Positions 53,402 to 62,391 are shown, counted from the stretch's first letter. The stretch is 64,000 nucleotides of DNA from Streptomyces lienomycini (GCF_027947595.1 NZ_CP116257.1:4216001-4280000); one strand, 5' to 3'. The notes: generated by a model not told the origin, from the sequence alone. Made by a program: numbers and translations.

Positions 53402-53884
53402 GTGCATTCAAGTGTCGCGGCCGCGCGTGGCGGGATCCTCATACGCCGGGCCGTCGCGCGGGACGCCAAGCGGCTCACGCGACTCGTACGCGGATCGCGC
53501 GCCTACGAGGGCCACTACGCCGCGATGGTCGCGGACTATCGCGTCGGGCCCGACTACATCGAGAACCACCGGGTCTTCGTCGCCGTCGACACCAGGGACG
53601 CCACGGGCCGCGTACTCGGTTTCTACTCGCTGATGCTCGTGCCTTCGGAGCTGGACCTGCTCTTCGTCCAGGACGGGATGCAGGGCAACGGCATCGGGCG
53701 GCTGCTCGTCGAGCACATGAGGTCCGAGGCGCGCGCGGCGGGGCTGGATCATGTCCGGGTGGTGGCGCATCCTCCGGCCGAGGGTTTCTACCTCAGTGTG
53801 GGCGCACTGCCCACCGGGACCGCCCTGGCGAACCCGCCCGCGGTGGCGTGGGACCGGCCGGAGCTGGAGTTCCTGATTCCGTAA
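53402..53884 (+). CDS. GNAT-family N-acetyltransferase
   Basis: A 160-residue acetyltransferase. Motifs: ILIRRAVARDAKRLTRLVRG at the N-terminus, VLGFYSLMLVPSELDLLFV, and the acetyl-CoA loop QGNGIGRLLVEHMRSEARAA, then VVAHPPAEGFYLSVGALPTG. The start is GTG 53402, or TTG 53399 one codon upstream. The divergent GNAT gene begins 134 bp away. A third acetyltransferase within 2 kb makes this a GNAT-rich patch without obvious common substrate. Confidence 0.88.
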   Translation: MHSSVAAARGGILIRRAVARDAKRLTRLVRGSRAYEGHYAAMVADYRVGPDYIENHRVFVAVDTRDATGRVLGFYSLMLVPSELDLLFVQDGMQGNGIGRLLVEHMRSEARAAGLDHVRVVAHPPAEGFYLSVGALPTGTALANPPAVAWDRPELEFLIP

Positions 53885-53917
53885 CCGACCACCGACCACC
53901 GACCACCGACCACCGAC
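53885..53917 (+). repeat. 7-bp tandem repeat CCGACCA x4.7
   Basis: Four exact copies of CCGACCA plus a partial fifth directly after the stop codon of the GNAT gene, between it and the converging HxlR gene. It may act as a weak transcription-end structure or be neutral. Confidence 0.9.
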
Positions 53918-53939
53918 GGGTTACGGCCGGAGTCGGTGA

Positions 53940-54359
53940 TCACGCCGTTCTTGTCGGTCTCCAGGCCCCCCGCTGTTCTCCGGATTCGGCAGAAGGGCCG
54001 CGCGGCGGCAGCCACCGTGTGATCCGGTCGAACAGGTCCGTCAGCGGTTCGCTGACGTCCCGGCCGAACTCGGAGAGCCCGTAGGTGACCTGGGGCGGCG
54101 TCGTCGGCTCCACCTCCCGCCAGACCAGGCCGTCCTGGACCAGCGCGCGCAGGGTCTGGGCGAGCATCTTCTCGCTGATGCCCTGGATGCTGTTGCGCAG
54201 CTCGTAGAACCGAAGGTCGTGGCCGCGCAGGGAGATCAGCACCCAGATGCCCCACCTGCTGGTCACGTGGTCGACCATGTCACGCGCGGGGCAGTCGGTG
54301 TGAAACACCTCATAGCCACTGTCCGCCTCGGCCTGCGTAAGCTGCGCGCCTTCATTCAT
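53940..54359 (-). CDS. HxlR-family transcriptional regulator
   Basis: A 139-residue winged-helix regulator. The HxlR signature is CPARDMVDHVTSRWGIWVLI, LRFYELRNSIQGISEKMLAQ and TLRALVQDGLVWREVEPTTP, then VTYGLSEFGRDVSEPLTDLF. The cysteine near residue 23 (HTDCPAR) is the usual redox- or electrophile-sensing site of the family. It is divergent from the NmrA-type reductase gene at 54453, with a CTTAC/GTAAG inverted repeat between them, the standard HxlR-target arrangement. Confidence 0.92.
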   Translation of the reverse strand: MNEGAQLTQAEADSGYEVFHTDCPARDMVDHVTSRWGIWVLISLRGHDLRFYELRNSIQGISEKMLAQTLRALVQDGLVWREVEPTTPPQVTYGLSEFGRDVSEPLTDLFDRITRWLPPRGPSAESGEQRGAWRPTRTA

Positions 54360-54367
54360 GTCCGGAG

Positions 54368-54400
54368 CTTACCTCTGGGTATGTTCTTACGAAGAGTAAG
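54368..54400. promoter_or_regulatory. HxlR operator candidate
   Basis: Inverted repeat CTTAC-N5-GTAAG at 54386-54400, with a further CTTAC at 54368-54372, in the promoter shared by the HxlR gene and the NmrA-type gene. HxlR-family proteins bind TTAC/GTAA-type palindromes. Confidence 0.6.
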
Positions 54401-54452
54401 CCCCCGCTCCTAGCGTCAACGACCGCACTGCACAACTGACGAGGAGCTGAAC

Positions 54453-55292
54453 ATGATCGTGGTGACCGGGGCTACCGGAAATGTGGGCCGACCTTTGACG
54501 CAGGCCCTGGCCGAGGCGGGTGAGCAGGTGACGGCGGTGTCGCGGAACGCCGCGGCGATGCCGGACGGGGTACGGCACGTGGCGGCCGATCTGGCCGAAC
54601 CGGCGGGCCTCGCGCCCGCGTTGGACGGGGCGAAGGCACTGTTCCTCCTGCTGTCCGGCGACCTGCACGCCCTCGACGCCAGGCCGGCCGACATCATCGG
54701 CATGGCCGCGGCCCGTGGGGTCCGCCGCATCGTCCTGCTGTCCTCGCAGGGCGTGTCGACCAGGCCGCTCGGCCCGACGCGGGTCGCGATGCGCGCGCTG
54801 GAGGACACGCTGCGGGAGTCCGGCCTGGACTGGGCCGTCCTGCGGCCCGGCGGCTTCGCCTCCAACGCCTTCGCCTGGGCGGAGTCCGTCCGCACCCGGG
54901 GGACGGTCGCCGCGCCCTTCGGCGACGTGGGGATACCGGTCGTCGACCCGGCGGACATCGCCGAGGTCGCTGCGGCCTGCCTGCTGGACGACCGCCACAA
55001 CGGCGGGGTGTACGAGCTGACCGGGCCGGAGGTCATCACGCCGCGCCGGCAGGCGCAAACGATCGCATCCGAACTCGGCTCGCCCGTACGGTTCCACGAA
55101 CTCACCCGCGACGAGGCCAAGGCCATGATGATGCAGGCCGTGCCGGCGGAACTCGCCGACGACACCCTGGACATCATCTCCGCCCCCATCCCGGCCGAAC
55201 TGCGGATCAGCCCGGACGTGGAAACGGTCCTCGGCCGCGCCCCGCGCCCCTTCAGCAGCTGGGTCGCCCGCAACATCGCCGTGTTCCGCTGA
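54453..55292 (+). CDS. NmrA-like NAD(P)H-binding oxidoreductase
   Basis: A 279-residue atypical short-chain dehydrogenase. The Rossmann motif is MIVVTGATGNVGRPLTQALA (GxxGxxG), followed by VTAVSRNAAAM, ALFLLLSGD, IVLLSSQGVSTRPLGP and WAVLRPGGFASNAFAWA. The family resembles NAD(P)H:quinone reductase QorB and the redox sensor NmrA, acting in the cytosol. ATG 54453 has GAGGAGC upstream. It is probably induced when the divergent HxlR repressor senses quinones or electrophiles. The substrate is inferred from family only. Confidence 0.9.
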   Translation: MIVVTGATGNVGRPLTQALAEAGEQVTAVSRNAAAMPDGVRHVAADLAEPAGLAPALDGAKALFLLLSGDLHALDARPADIIGMAAARGVRRIVLLSSQGVSTRPLGPTRVAMRALEDTLRESGLDWAVLRPGGFASNAFAWAESVRTRGTVAAPFGDVGIPVVDPADIAEVAAACLLDDRHNGGVYELTGPEVITPRRQAQTIASELGSPVRFHELTRDEAKAMMMQAVPAELADDTLDIISAPIPAELRISPDVETVLGRAPRPFSSWVARNIAVFR

Positions 55293-55446
55293 GCGACCGG
55301 GCCGGCCCGGGCCGGCCGCGCGGGGTCGGTGACTGAACGGACACCGTGCCCATGCCCCGGGCTCGTCGTTGGTGTGAACGGGTGCCGCGCTCGCGGAGCG
55401 CGGCACCCGTGCGAAGCACCACAAGGAACCACGACAAGGGGGACTC

Positions 55447-55941
55447 ATGACACGCGTCCAGACGAGCGGCCGGGCCAGGATGCCGAAGAAGGCGGCATCC
55501 GCCGCGGGCCTGCTCGCCCTGCTGGCCGGCACGCTCGTCGTGTCGGCGTCGTCCGCCGCCCGGGCCGACGGCGACTACTGCGGTCACCGGGTGCTGGGCG
55601 ACATCGAACAGCGGTACCTCGCGATGGGCGGCCCCCAGGGGGCACTCGGCTGCCCGCTGACCGACGAGTTGGCCAACCCCGACGGGATCGGCCGCCGGAC
55701 GCAGTTCGAGAAGGGGACCGTCTACTGGTCCCCGCGCAGCGGCGCATGGCCGGTGTGGGGAGAGATCGGCGACTACTGGTGCGCCGAGGGATGCGAGGCG
55801 GGATGGATGGGCTACCCGACCTCCTACGAACACACCGTCGGCAACGAGACGCGGCAGAACTTCCAGTGCGCCGTCGTCCACTGGCAGGCACTGCCGGGCA
55901 ACACCACCAAGACCTGGACCGACGGCAACACATGCGTGTGA
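55447..55941 (+). CDS. Secreted LGFP-repeat-like protein
   Basis: A 164-residue exported protein with a Sec signal (AASAAGLLALLAGTLVVSAS, cleavage near ARA-DG). The mature region has two to three LGFP-type repeats (GGPQGALGCPLTDELANPDG; FEKGTVYWSPRSGAWPVWGE; GWMGYPTSYEHTVGNETRQN), the cell-wall-associated module of actinobacterial surface proteins. Five cysteines suggest disulphide bonds. It starts at ATG 55447. It is probably a wall-associated or secreted accessory protein with no enzymatic function visible. Confidence 0.85.
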   Translation: MTRVQTSGRARMPKKAASAAGLLALLAGTLVVSASSAARADGDYCGHRVLGDIEQRYLAMGGPQGALGCPLTDELANPDGIGRRTQFEKGTVYWSPRSGAWPVWGEIGDYWCAEGCEAGWMGYPTSYEHTVGNETRQNFQCAVVHWQALPGNTTKTWTDGNTCV

Positions 55942-55995
55942 GGCCCTGACACAGGTCACACCTCGAACGGCACCGCGCGCGGCTACGCTGCCGCC

Positions 55996-56943
55996 ATGCT
56001 GCATCTGCGCCTGATCACCCCGGCCGACCGCACCGACGAGGTGGTCCGTCTGATCGACCGGACGGTCGGCACCGCGCACCTGGTCGTCCTGCCGGGCGCC
56101 GCCCGCGATCCCAGGGGCGACGTCGTCATGTGCGACGTCGCCCGCGAGGCGGGCGACGCGCTCATCAGCCGCCTGCGGTCACTGGGCATCGACGACTGCG
56201 GGGCCATCACCGCGGAGAACATCGACCTGTCGTTGTCCAAGCGCGCCCAGAAGGCCGAGAAGGACGCACCGGGCGAGCCGGCCGACGCGGTGCTGTGGGA
56301 ACAGCTGGAGGAAGCGACACACGAGGAGTCGACGCTCTCCATCACCTACATCGCCTTCATCACGCTCGCCACGATGATCGCGGCCTGCGGTGTCGTCCTC
56401 GACAACGCGATCCTGATCGTGGGCGCGATGGCGGTCGGCCCCGAGTTCGGACCCCTCGCCGGCATCTGCACGGCGACCGTCCAGCGGGAACCGCGCCTGG
56501 CGCTGCGCTCGTTGACCGCCCTGCTGGTGGGCTTCGCGGTGGCCATGGCGGTGACGGTGGGCTTCAGCTGGATCATGGACGCGTTCGGCCTGTTCAGCGA
56601 GAGCAAGCTGGAGGCCGAACGGCCCAACACCGGCTTCGTCTACGCTCCGGACTCCTTCTCGTTCGCGGTGGCCCTCCTGGCCGGAGTGGCGGGCACACTC
56701 TCGCTGACCTCGGCGAAGTCCGGCGCCCTGGTGGGCGTCGCCATCTCCGTGACCACGGTCCCCGCGGCCGCGAACGCGGCAGTCGCCCTGAGCTTCGGCG
56801 ACACCACCCAGACGGTGGGCTCCAGCGAGCAGCTGCTGCTCAACCTGGGGGGCATCGTGGTCGCCGGCACCGTGACGCTGCTGGCCCAGAAGGCCCTGTG
56901 GGCGACTCAGCGTGCACGGCTGACCAAACCGGACAAGACATGA
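55996..56943 (+). CDS. DUF389-family integral membrane protein
   Basis: A 315-residue protein of the DUF389 (TIGR00341) family. The N-terminal 100 residues are soluble (LHLRLITPADRTDEVVRLID; DVAREAGDALISRLRSLGID), followed by about six membrane helices (LSITYIAFITLATMIAACGV; AILIVGAMAVGPEFGPLAGI; LLVGFAVAMAVTVGFSWIMD; LLAGVAGTLSLTSAKSGALV) and the conserved VGAMAVGPEFGPLAG and GVAISVTTVPAAANAAVALS motifs. The function of the family is unknown; a transporter or membrane sensor is proposed. ATG 55996 is the start. A monocistronic unit ending 47 bp before the converging ABC gene. Confidence 0.9.
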   Translation: MLHLRLITPADRTDEVVRLIDRTVGTAHLVVLPGAARDPRGDVVMCDVAREAGDALISRLRSLGIDDCGAITAENIDLSLSKRAQKAEKDAPGEPADAVLWEQLEEATHEESTLSITYIAFITLATMIAACGVVLDNAILIVGAMAVGPEFGPLAGICTATVQREPRLALRSLTALLVGFAVAMAVTVGFSWIMDAFGLFSESKLEAERPNTGFVYAPDSFSFAVALLAGVAGTLSLTSAKSGALVGVAISVTTVPAAANAAVALSFGDTTQTVGSSEQLLLNLGGIVVAGTVTLLAQKALWATQRARLTKPDKT

Positions 56944-56990
56944 CGGGACGGCCCCGGCGACGGTGATCGGGAGCTCGGCGGAACCCGGTG

Positions 56991-57836
56991 CTAGCCGGAC
57001 GTCGTGGCGGCCCGGCGGGCCCGTACCGCGTCCGCCGGGTCCCATCCGTGGCGCGGGACCGAGGCGAGCAGCAGTTGCGTGTACTCGTGCTCGGGGGCGG
57101 TCAGCAGTCGCTCGGTGGGCCCCTGTTCGACGACGGTGCCGCGTCGCACCACCACCGTCTCGTCCGTGACGTGCTGGACCACGGCGAGGTCGTGGCTGAT
57201 GAAGACGAGGGCGAGCCCGGTGGCCTGCCGGATGTCGACGAGCAGACTCAGGATCTGTGACTGTATGGACACGTCGAGTGCGGCCACCGCCTCGTCCAGG
57301 ACGAGGACACGCGGGTCGACCGCCAGGGCGCGGGCGATGGCCAGGCGCTGCTGCTGCCCTCCCGACATCTCGTGCGGGCGGGCGTCGGCCTCACGGGAAC
57401 CGAGACCGACGACGTCCAGGAGTTCCTCGATCCGGGCGGCCGAATCGGTCGCCTCGTGCAGGCGGAGCGTGGTGGTCAGGCACTGGCGTGCGGTGAGCCG
57501 GGGGTCCAGCGAGAGATAGGGGTCCTGGAAGACCATCTGTATCTCTCGCGCACGGGTGAGGCGCTCGCGGCGGCCGCGGCGTCGTCCCGCGGCCCGGTCC
57601 CGTCCGTCGACGCGGATCGTGCCCGCGTCGGGCCGGACGAGGCCGACGAGCATGCGGGCGACGGTTGTCTTGCCGGAGCCCGACTCGCCGACGATGCCGA
57701 TCGCTCCGCCCGTCGGCAGGGTGAAGGACACGTCGTTCGCGGCGACCAGGGTGCCACCGCCGGGGAGACCGTAGGTCTTGTGGAGCCCGTCGGCCACCAG
57801 GAGCGGGACGCGGGGCACGGGGTCAGAAGTGGTCAC
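56991..57836 (-). CDS. Oligopeptide ABC transporter ATP-binding protein (DppF/OppF-like)
   Basis: A 281-residue ATPase. Walker A is GIVGESGSGKTTVARMLVGL, Q-loop EIQMVFQDPYLSLDPR, signature HEMSGGQQQRLAIARALAVD, Walker B VLVLDEAVAALDVSIQSQIL, and switch histidine ALVFISHDLAVV. GTG 57836 overlaps the preceding gene's stop as GTGA (coupled translation). It is the last gene of the five-gene importer and powers uptake with the second ATPase. The longer upstream reading adds an Arg/Pro leader with no family match. One oddity: Walker B continues EAVAALDVS where EPVSALDVS is typical, which should not affect catalysis. Confidence 0.93.
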   Translation of the reverse strand: MTTSDPVPRVPLLVADGLHKTYGLPGGGTLVAANDVSFTLPTGGAIGIVGESGSGKTTVARMLVGLVRPDAGTIRVDGRDRAAGRRRGRRERLTRAREIQMVFQDPYLSLDPRLTARQCLTTTLRLHEATDSAARIEELLDVVGLGSREADARPHEMSGGQQQRLAIARALAVDPRVLVLDEAVAALDVSIQSQILSLLVDIRQATGLALVFISHDLAVVQHVTDETVVVRRGTVVEQGPTERLLTAPEHEYTQLLLASVPRHGWDPADAVRARRAATTSG

Positions 57837-58822
57837 GGGTTGTTCCTCGCAGTCGCTGGGGCGGTGGCTGCCGCCGCCTCGGGCAGCCGGCGGCAGGCGG
57901 CCTCGCCGCCGTCGGGGAGTTCCACCGCCCGTGGGGCCCAGGCCTCGCAGGCGGGCTCGGCCTCGGGACACCGGGCGGCGAACGGACAGCCGTCGAATCC
58001 GTCCGAGAGCGAGGGTGGCCGGCCGGGGATGGGCCGCAGGGGGCGGGGCACACCGAGTTCGGGCGAGCAGTCCAGCAGCCCCCGGGTGTAGGGGTGCCGG
58101 GCGTGCTCGAAGAGCCGTCGGCCCGGCTGGTGTTCGACGGTCCGGCCCGCGTACATGACGTACACGCGGTCGCAGTAGGCGGCGGCCAGATGCAGGTCGT
58201 GGGTGATGAACAGCATGCCCGTCTCGCGTCGGCGCCCCAGGTCGCGCAGCAGGGCGAGGATCTCCGCCTGGGTGGTGACGTCCAGGGCGCTGGTGGACTC
58301 GTCGGCCAGGATCAGGTCGGGGTCGGCGGCCAGCGCGCCGGCGATCACGACGCGTTGGAGCATGCCGCCGGACATTTCGTGCGGGTACTGGCGCAGGCAG
58401 CGGGCGGGGTCGCTCAGGCCGACGCTGTCGAGGAGGTCGACGGCCCGGTCGCGGGCGGTGCGGCGGTCGTACTCGCCGGTGTGCAGGAGGCGTTCGACGA
58501 GGAAGTCGCCGACGCGGTGCACGGGGTTGAGGGCCGACCGCGGGTTCTGGTGGATCATCGCCACGCGCCGGGCCCGGTGCCGGCGCAGCGCGGCGCCCGG
58601 CATGGTCAGTACGTCGGTTCCGGCGACCGTCACCCGGCCGTGCGCCACGGCGTCGTCGGGCAGGACGCGCAGCACGGCCTTGGCGGTGGTCGACTTGCCG
58701 GAGCTGGATTCGCCCACGAGGCCGACGACCTCGCCCGCGGCGACGCGCAGGGACACGTCCGCGAGGAGCGGCCGGGCGGCGCCGGGCAGTTGGACGGTGA
58801 GTCGGTCGATGTCGAGCAGCAC
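57833..58822 (-). CDS. Oligopeptide ABC transporter ATP-binding protein (DppD/OppD-like)
   Basis: A 329-residue ATPase. Walker A GLVGESSSGKSTTAKAVLRV (variant S-S-S-G), Q-loop AMIHQNPRSALNPVHR, signature HEMSGGMLQRVVIAGALAAD, Walker B LILADESTSALDVTTQAEIL, and MLFITHDLHLAAAYC. The C-terminal oligopeptide-type extension has the cysteine motif GCPFAARCPEAEPACEAW, seen in OppD/DppD proteins that may bind an iron-sulphur-like site. GTG 58822 has GGAGG nine bases upstream. Its stop overlaps the next ATPase start. Confidence 0.93.
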   Translation of the reverse strand: MLLDIDRLTVQLPGAARPLLADVSLRVAAGEVVGLVGESSSGKSTTAKAVLRVLPDDAVAHGRVTVAGTDVLTMPGAALRRHRARRVAMIHQNPRSALNPVHRVGDFLVERLLHTGEYDRRTARDRAVDLLDSVGLSDPARCLRQYPHEMSGGMLQRVVIAGALAADPDLILADESTSALDVTTQAEILALLRDLGRRRETGMLFITHDLHLAAAYCDRVYVMYAGRTVEHQPGRRLFEHARHPYTRGLLDCSPELGVPRPLRPIPGRPPSLSDGFDGCPFAARCPEAEPACEAWAPRAVELPDGGEAACRRLPEAAAATAPATARNNP

Positions 58823-58828
58823 GGGGTG

Positions 58829-59680
58829 CTACCTCCTGGTTCCGAGCCGGTCGGCGAGGTGCACCCCGGCGACGTTGAAGGCCACCACGACGACGGCGAT
58901 GGCCGTGCCGGGCACCAGCGCGGGCAGCAACGCGCCCTGCACGATGGCCGACTGCCCCTCCTGCACCATCAGTCCCCAGTCGGAGCTGGGCGGCTGGGTA
59001 CCGAAGCCGAGGTAGCTGAGGGTGGCCAGGCTCATCAGCGCCTCGCCGAAGAGGACCACCAGGTATCCGGCGATCGACCGGGCGAGGTTGGGCACGAGGT
59101 GGCGTACGCAGATCCGTGTGCCGCCCATGCCCTGTACGCGGTAGGCGTCGATGTAGGGCTTGGCGCGTTCGGCCAGGGCCACGCTGCGGGTGTACTTGGC
59201 GATGGTGGGCGCGAAGGCGAGGCCGAGGCCGAGCACCGAGGTGGTCATGCCGGTGCCGAAGACGGCGATGATCAGGACGACGAACAGCAGCCCGGGGAAG
59301 GCGTACATCACGTCGGTCAGCCGGGAGACGAAGGTGTCGACCCAGCCGCCCCGCCAGGCGGCCAGGGTGCCCAGACTCACCCCGATGACGGCGGCGAGGG
59401 CCAGCAGCAGCACGGGGGCGACGAGGCTGGTGCGCGCCCCGTACAGCACGCGGGAGAGCAGGTCCTGGCCGGAGGCGTCGGTGCCGAGCAGGTGGTCGCC
59501 GCCGGTGCCGACCAGGGAGGACGACAGGTCGACGGCGTCGGGGGCGTACGGCGCGAGCAGCGGGGCGAGGACGGCGGCGAGCACCACCAGGGCGAGGAAG
59601 CCGGTGGCGGCCATGGCGGCGACCGGACGCCGGGTGCGCCGGACGGCCGGGGCCGGGGCGCTGGCGGGTACGGCGGTCAT
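58829..59680 (-). CDS. Oligopeptide ABC transporter permease (DppC/OppC-like)
   Basis: A 283-residue permease with a first helix near AAMAATGFLALVVLAAVLAP, the DppC signature HLLGTDASGQDLLSRVLYGA, several further helices (LLLALAAVIGVSLGTLAAW; LLFVVLIIAVFGTGM; IAGYLVVLFGEALMSLATLS) and the EAA-like loop RHLVPNLARSIAGYL. ATG 59680 (GGAG upstream) overlaps the previous gene as ATGA. It pairs with the DppB-like permease to form the channel. Confidence 0.93.
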   Translation of the reverse strand: MTAVPASAPAPAVRRTRRPVAAMAATGFLALVVLAAVLAPLLAPYAPDAVDLSSSLVGTGGDHLLGTDASGQDLLSRVLYGARTSLVAPVLLLALAAVIGVSLGTLAAWRGGWVDTFVSRLTDVMYAFPGLLFVVLIIAVFGTGMTTSVLGLGLAFAPTIAKYTRSVALAERAKPYIDAYRVQGMGGTRICVRHLVPNLARSIAGYLVVLFGEALMSLATLSYLGFGTQPPSSDWGLMVQEGQSAIVQGALLPALVPGTAIAVVVVAFNVAGVHLADRLGTRR

Positions 59681-60630
59681 GCTGAGCTCCTTGCCGACTT
59701 CAGGCGCGGGTCGAGCAGCGGGTGCGCGAGGTCCACGAGGGTGGTGACGACGACGTAGCACGTGACCATGAGCAGCAGGACTGCCTGCGCGACGGGGAAG
59801 TCGTGGCTGTTGATGGCGCCGACGAGCAGCGAGCCGATGCCGCTGAGGCCGAACACGGTCTCGATGGCCACGGTGCCGGCGAGCATGCCGGCGGTGACCA
59901 GGCCGCACATGGTGACGATCGGGCCGAGGGCGTTGCGCAGCACGTGGCGTCGGACGATCTCACGCTCGGGCAGCCCGGAGGAGCGGGCCACGGCGACGTG
60001 GTCGGCGCCGTCGGCGTCGACGACGGCCTGCCGGGTGACCCGGCTGACGACCGCGAGCGCGCCCAGGGCCATGGCCGCGGCGGGAAGGGTGAGGTGGTGC
60101 AGGGTGCCGGCCAGTCCCTCTCCGCTGCCGGTGACGGGGAACCAGCGCAGTTGCACGCCGAACAGCGCGACCAGGGCGATGCCGCCGACGAAGGAGGGCA
60201 CGGACGCGGCGAGGGTGGTGGCGCCGACGACGGCCGAGTCGATCCAGCGGCCCCGGTTGAGCGCGGCGAGCGCGCCGGCGCCCACGCCCAGGACCACGAA
60301 GAGGAGGGTGGCGTAGGCGACGAGTTCCAGGGTGGTGGGGAAGCGGGCGGCCAGCAGGTCCGCGACCTCGTCGCCGTACTGGAAGGAGCGTCCCAGGTCC
60401 AGGTGGAGGCAGTCCCACAGCCACCGGCCGTACTGGACGACCAGGGGTTCGTCCAGGTGGTACTGCTCGCGTACGGCGGCCAGGCGCTCGGGGGTGAGGG
60501 TGTCGCGGCCGCCCGCCAGGAAGACCGCGGGGTCGCCGGGGGCGGCGTAGATCGCGGCGAAGATGACGAACGACGACGCGAGGAGGGTGGCGAGGAGCCC
60601 GGCGAGCCGTCTGCCGATACGGACGATCAT
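59677..60630 (-). CDS. Oligopeptide ABC transporter permease (DppB/OppB-like)
   Basis: A 317-residue permease with first helix IGRRLAGLLATLLASSFVIF, the AAPGDPAVFLAGG region, the DppB motif LDLGRSFQYGDEVADLLAAR and EAA-type VRRHVLRNALGPIVTMCGLV. ATG 60630 is chosen (the frame upstream to 60669 overlaps the binding-protein stop region and is not conserved). Six membrane helices are expected. It lies five bases downstream of the binding-protein gene and overlaps the next permease by ATGA. Confidence 0.93.
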   Translation of the reverse strand: MIVRIGRRLAGLLATLLASSFVIFAAIYAAPGDPAVFLAGGRDTLTPERLAAVREQYHLDEPLVVQYGRWLWDCLHLDLGRSFQYGDEVADLLAARFPTTLELVAYATLLFVVLGVGAGALAALNRGRWIDSAVVGATTLAASVPSFVGGIALVALFGVQLRWFPVTGSGEGLAGTLHHLTLPAAAMALGALAVVSRVTRQAVVDADGADHVAVARSSGLPEREIVRRHVLRNALGPIVTMCGLVTAGMLAGTVAIETVFGLSGIGSLLVGAINSHDFPVAQAVLLLMVTCYVVVTTLVDLAHPLLDPRLKSARSSA

Positions 60631-60635
60631 GGCGC

Positions 60636-62276
60636 TCAGCCCTTCTTCGCGCCGAGCGACGCGGCCCACGGGTAGTAGAGGTACGCCATCGAGGCGGGCG
60701 GGCCGGTGAGCTTGTCACCCAGGGCCAGGGCGGTGGGGGTCTGTGCCACGGGGATCCAGACGGCGGCGTCGGCGAATCGGCGCTGGATGTCGACGACCAG
60801 CTCGGCTCGCCGGGCGTCGTCCAGCGTCCGCTTGGCCTGTGCGACCTTCGTGTCGTAGGCGGCGCTGTGGAAGCCGACCCAGTTGTTGGAGTCGTCGGAG
60901 ACGCCGTTGTCGTAGAAGCCGACGGGGTCGCTCTTGGAGATGTACCAGTCGGCGACCAGGACGTCGATGCCGGCGCGGGCGGACCTGTCGCCGTAGAACT
61001 CGCCGTACTCGGCGGAGGGCACGGTCTTGATCTGTGCCTTGAGGCCGATCTGCTGGAGTGCGGCGCGTACGCCGTTGGCGATGACGAGGCGTCCCTGTGT
61101 GCTGTCGGTGCCGATGACGATCGGTCCGGCGGGCTTGTGCCCGGCGTTCTGGACGAGTTGCCTGGCGCGGGCGATGTCGGCGGAGGTGGGTGAGGCGGGG
61201 GCGCCGGTCAGCTTCTCCTGTGCGGCGGAGAACACGGACTTCTCGTAGCCCCAGGCGCCGGAGCCGACGGGCGTCGCCCATGGCTGGGCCAGGCCGCCGT
61301 AGCCGGACTTGGCTATGCCTTCGCGGTCGAGGGCCAGGGAGAGGGCCTTGCGGATGTCGGGGTCGGCCAGGCCGCCGCGCTCGGTGGGGATGAGGTCGAG
61401 GGTCGCGGTGCTGGGTCCGAAGTGCAGGTCGATGCCCTTCTTGCCGTCGAGGGCGGCGGCGGTGCCGATGGAGTCGGTGTAGGCGCCGTCGGCCGCGCCG
61501 GTGCGCAGGGCGTTGACCATGGCGCTGTCCTCGGCCCAGCGGAAGACGACCTCGCGGGTCAGTGCCTTGTCGCCCCAGTAGTCGTCGTAGCGCTCCAGGG
61601 TGACGGAGTCGCCGGACTTCCAGGAGGCGAGCCGGTAGGGGCCGCTGCACGCGTCTGCCTGGCCCGGTGTGCCGAAGTCCTTCCCCTGCTGCCGTACCCG
61701 CTTCTGTTGGTAGACGAGTCCGGCATCGCCGGCGAGGGCCTTGGTGAACAGGGCGTCGGGTTCCTCGAACCTGACGGTGATCTCGTGGGCGCCGGTCTTC
61801 TCCATCGACGTCACGTTCTCGAACTCGTCGGCCTCGGACATGTCCGGGTCCGCGTGGCGGCGCAGGCTGAACAGGACGTCGTCGACGGTCATGGCGGAGC
61901 CGTCGTGGAAGGTGACACCGTCGCGCAGGGTCAGGACCAGGGTCTTGGCGTCGGGCCGGGCGGCCTTGTCGACGAGCCACGGCCGCACGCTCATGTCGGG
62001 CTGCAACTGGTAGAGGCGCTCGCACACGTTGGTGAGCACCGTGCGGCCCGCGCTGCCGCCCTGGGTGTCGAGGTCCAGCGAGTCGGGCTCGTCCTCCAGC
62101 AGCCAGTCGACGCTGTCCACCCCACCGGCGGCCGCGGGGGTGGTCGGGGTGAGCTGCAACCGGGTCACGTCGCGGGCCGCGGCCCCGGCCGGGCCGGTGT
62201 CGGCGCCGCTGCAGGCGGTGGCGAGAACCGTCATGCCCGCCAGCCCGAGGGCGGCGATCGAGGTCTTCAACTTCAT
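60636..62276 (-). CDS. Solute-binding lipoprotein of oligopeptide ABC importer (SBP family 5)
   Basis: A 546-residue lipoprotein. The signal peptide ends in the lipobox LATAC-SG, so the cysteine at about residue 22 is lipidated and the protein sits on the outer face of the membrane. The family-5 signature is clear: VDSVDWLLEDEPDSLDLDTQ, LVLTLRDGVTFHDGSAMTVD, DVLFSLRRH, and IRKALSLALDREGIAK. ATG 62276 has AGGAG upstream. It starts the importer operon and delivers a peptide-like or acylated ligand. The ligand cannot be predicted from sequence; the C45 enzyme gene upstream is a hint. Confidence 0.93.
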   Translation of the reverse strand: MKLKTSIAALGLAGMTVLATACSGADTGPAGAAARDVTRLQLTPTTPAAAGGVDSVDWLLEDEPDSLDLDTQGGSAGRTVLTNVCERLYQLQPDMSVRPWLVDKAARPDAKTLVLTLRDGVTFHDGSAMTVDDVLFSLRRHADPDMSEADEFENVTSMEKTGAHEITVRFEEPDALFTKALAGDAGLVYQQKRVRQQGKDFGTPGQADACSGPYRLASWKSGDSVTLERYDDYWGDKALTREVVFRWAEDSAMVNALRTGAADGAYTDSIGTAAALDGKKGIDLHFGPSTATLDLIPTERGGLADPDIRKALSLALDREGIAKSGYGGLAQPWATPVGSGAWGYEKSVFSAAQEKLTGAPASPTSADIARARQLVQNAGHKPAGPIVIGTDSTQGRLVIANGVRAALQQIGLKAQIKTVPSAEYGEFYGDRSARAGIDVLVADWYISKSDPVGFYDNGVSDDSNNWVGFHSAAYDTKVAQAKRTLDDARRAELVVDIQRRFADAAVWIPVAQTPTALALGDKLTGPPASMAYLYYPWAASLGAKKG

Positions 62277-62391
62277 ACGGTGGCTCCTGGGCGGGAAGGG
62301 TGGTGCGGAGACTGCTCGTTTCTGCGGCGTGCGGGGGGGACGTGGGGGGCGAGGCGGAGCGTGGGGGGTGGGAACAGCCGGTCGGTGCGGT

